Part shown: piece by piece, positions 19,652 to 20,269 of the stretch | Layout of the letters: the number at the start of each line of letters is the position of its first letter | How positions within the stretch are numbered: the stretch's first letter is position 1 | Source: Candidatus Uhrbacteria bacterium | GTDB lineage: Bacteria; Patescibacteriota; Patescibacteriia; 2-12-FULL-60-25 | Assembly (NCBI GenBank): GCA_903828685.1 | Contig: CAIKNB010000136.1 | Coordinates: 1-20,269, forward strand | DNA length: 20,269 nucleotides | Reading direction: 5' to 3' | Notes under the pieces: generated by a model | The model's database searches: none | What the model saw: only the letters and a program-made list of their open reading frames with translations | Told to the model about the DNA's origin: nothing | Position numbers and translations under genes: made by a program

Positions 19652-20269
19652 ATGCCTCGAATCATGAATCTCGAAGCCGTGCCTTTGCCCGGACAACTGG
19701 TTGAAGTCTGCGGTTGGATCAATGCACGCCGCGACATGGGCAAGATAACTTTCTTGGATTTGCGCGACAGCTCCGGAATCCTGCAGGCGGTTTTGGTGCC
19801 GTCAGAATTGGATGATGCGTCGCGCGAACTTATCTCGACCCTGCGTCCGGAATTTTGTTTGCGCGTCACAGGCTTGGTCCAGCCGCGCGGTGCCAAGCAA
19901 ATCAATCCAGACATGCCCACGGGAACGGTGGAGCTCTTGGTCAATAGTGTGGAGATCCTGAATCCCGCCAAGACGCCGCCTTTCGAGTTGGCCGACACCA
20001 TGCCGGTCAACGAGGAGTTGCGTCTCAAATATCGCTATTTGGATCTGCGCAGTCCGCGGTTGCTCAAGAACCTCAAACTGCGCGACGCAGTCATCACGTT
20101 CATGCGCAATTATCTGCATGCGCAGGATTTTGTCGAAGTCGAAACTCCATATATCACCAAGGGTACGCCCGAGGGCGCGCGCGAATTCATCATCCCGTCG
20201 CGTCAGCAGCCGGGAAAGTTTTTTGCCTTGCCGCAATCGCCGCAACAATTCAAGCAGCTCTTGATGGTC
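19652..20269 (+). CDS. aspS: Aspartate-tRNA ligase, N-terminal part (3' end outside window)
   Basis: AspRS charges tRNA-Asp (class IIb). The 206 codons present are open to the window edge. The N-terminal OB fold reads VEVCGWINARRDMGKITFLD then LRDSSGILQAVLVPSE. The linker to the catalytic domain has the bacterial signature LRLKYRYLDLRSPRLLKNL. Motif 1 lies around FVEVETPYITKGTPEGAREF, followed by IIPSRQQPGKFFALPQSPQQ and FKQLLMV, typical of bacterial AspRS. Motifs 2 and 3 and the GAD insertion are beyond the window. I use ATG 19652; ATG 19664 is an alternative. An AAAGGA sits about 12 nt upstream of 19652, too far for a strong ribosome-binding site. Confidence 0.95.
   Translation, partial: MPRIMNLEAVPLPGQLVEVCGWINARRDMGKITFLDLRDSSGILQAVLVPSELDDASRELISTLRPEFCLRVTGLVQPRGAKQINPDMPTGTVELLVNSVEILNPAKTPPFELADTMPVNEELRLKYRYLDLRSPRLLKNLKLRDAVITFMRNYLHAQDFVEVETPYITKGTPEGAREFIIPSRQQPGKFFALPQSPQQFKQLLMV

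Noticed and set aside
1..20269. CRISPR arrays, IS elements, phage genes, tRNA or rRNA genes
   Set aside because: No repeat-spacer pattern, transposase-like ORF or tRNA cloverleaf could be seen; the only tandem repeats are in-frame within rpsE and two short direct repeats in the 9032 and 17809 genes.

Overview
The window looks like part of the chromosome of a Patescibacteria / Candidate Phyla Radiation (CPR) bacterium. It carries a compact spc/S10-type ribosomal protein cluster with no rpmD (L30) between rpsE and rplO, as is typical of CPR. It also carries a large hypothetical protein of a type I associate with CPR genomes, and many small membrane-anchored proteins of unknown function. By eye the GC content is in the high fifties. 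TGA is used as an ordinary stop (rplP, rpmC, secY, adk, ruvX, recO), which argues for genetic code 11 rather than the TGA=Gly code of Gracilibacteria/Absconditabacteria. All genes are on the + strand.

Region 1 (1-8273) is one tightly packed operon: rplB (5' truncated by the window edge), rpsS, rplV, rpsC, rplP, rpmC, rpsQ, rplN, rplX, rplE, rpsN (zinc type), rpsH, rplF, rplR, rpsE, rplO and secY. It ends in a strong intrinsic terminator. Gene gaps are mostly 1-20 nt, and I see no Shine-Dalgarno (SD) sequence at most starts. Several proteins carry low-complexity tails: Ala-rich in S19, Lys/Ala in L22, Gly/Pro/Arg in S3 and a 33-bp tandem RGG-type repeat at the N terminus of S5. The usual downstream genes (infA, rpmJ, rpsM, rpsK, rpsD, rpoA, rplQ) do not follow secY here.

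Region 2 (8274-10023) holds two independent single-gene transcription units of unknown function. One encodes a 2-TM protein with a near-consensus sigma70 promoter, and the other a soluble 314-aa protein with a TTG start and a perfect SD. Each has its own terminator.

Region 3 (10080-14617) is a probable operon. It runs from a presenilin/signal-peptide-peptidase-like intramembrane aspartyl protease (YD, GAGD and PAL motifs, nine predicted TM segments) through adk, map and ruvX to a 612-aa CPR-type hypothetical protein. That last gene is broken in this sequence by two single-base shifts.

Region 4 (14671-16463) has recO, preceded by an extended -10 promoter and a leader, and a basic hypothetical protein. 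Region 5 (16469-20269) has asnS, two single-TM anchored extracytoplasmic proteins (one with eight cysteines in two CxPGLxC-type modules) and the 5' part of aspS, cut by the window end.

Functionally, the window combines ribosome assembly, protein export (SecY), membrane proteolysis and N-terminal maturation (presenilin-like protease, MetAP), nucleotide homeostasis (Adk), recombination (RuvX, RecO) and tRNA charging (AsnRS, AspRS). The observations most worth following are the presenilin-like protease, the broken CPR-family gene, three similar single-base losses in the window, and a strong excess of T immediately before the start codon.
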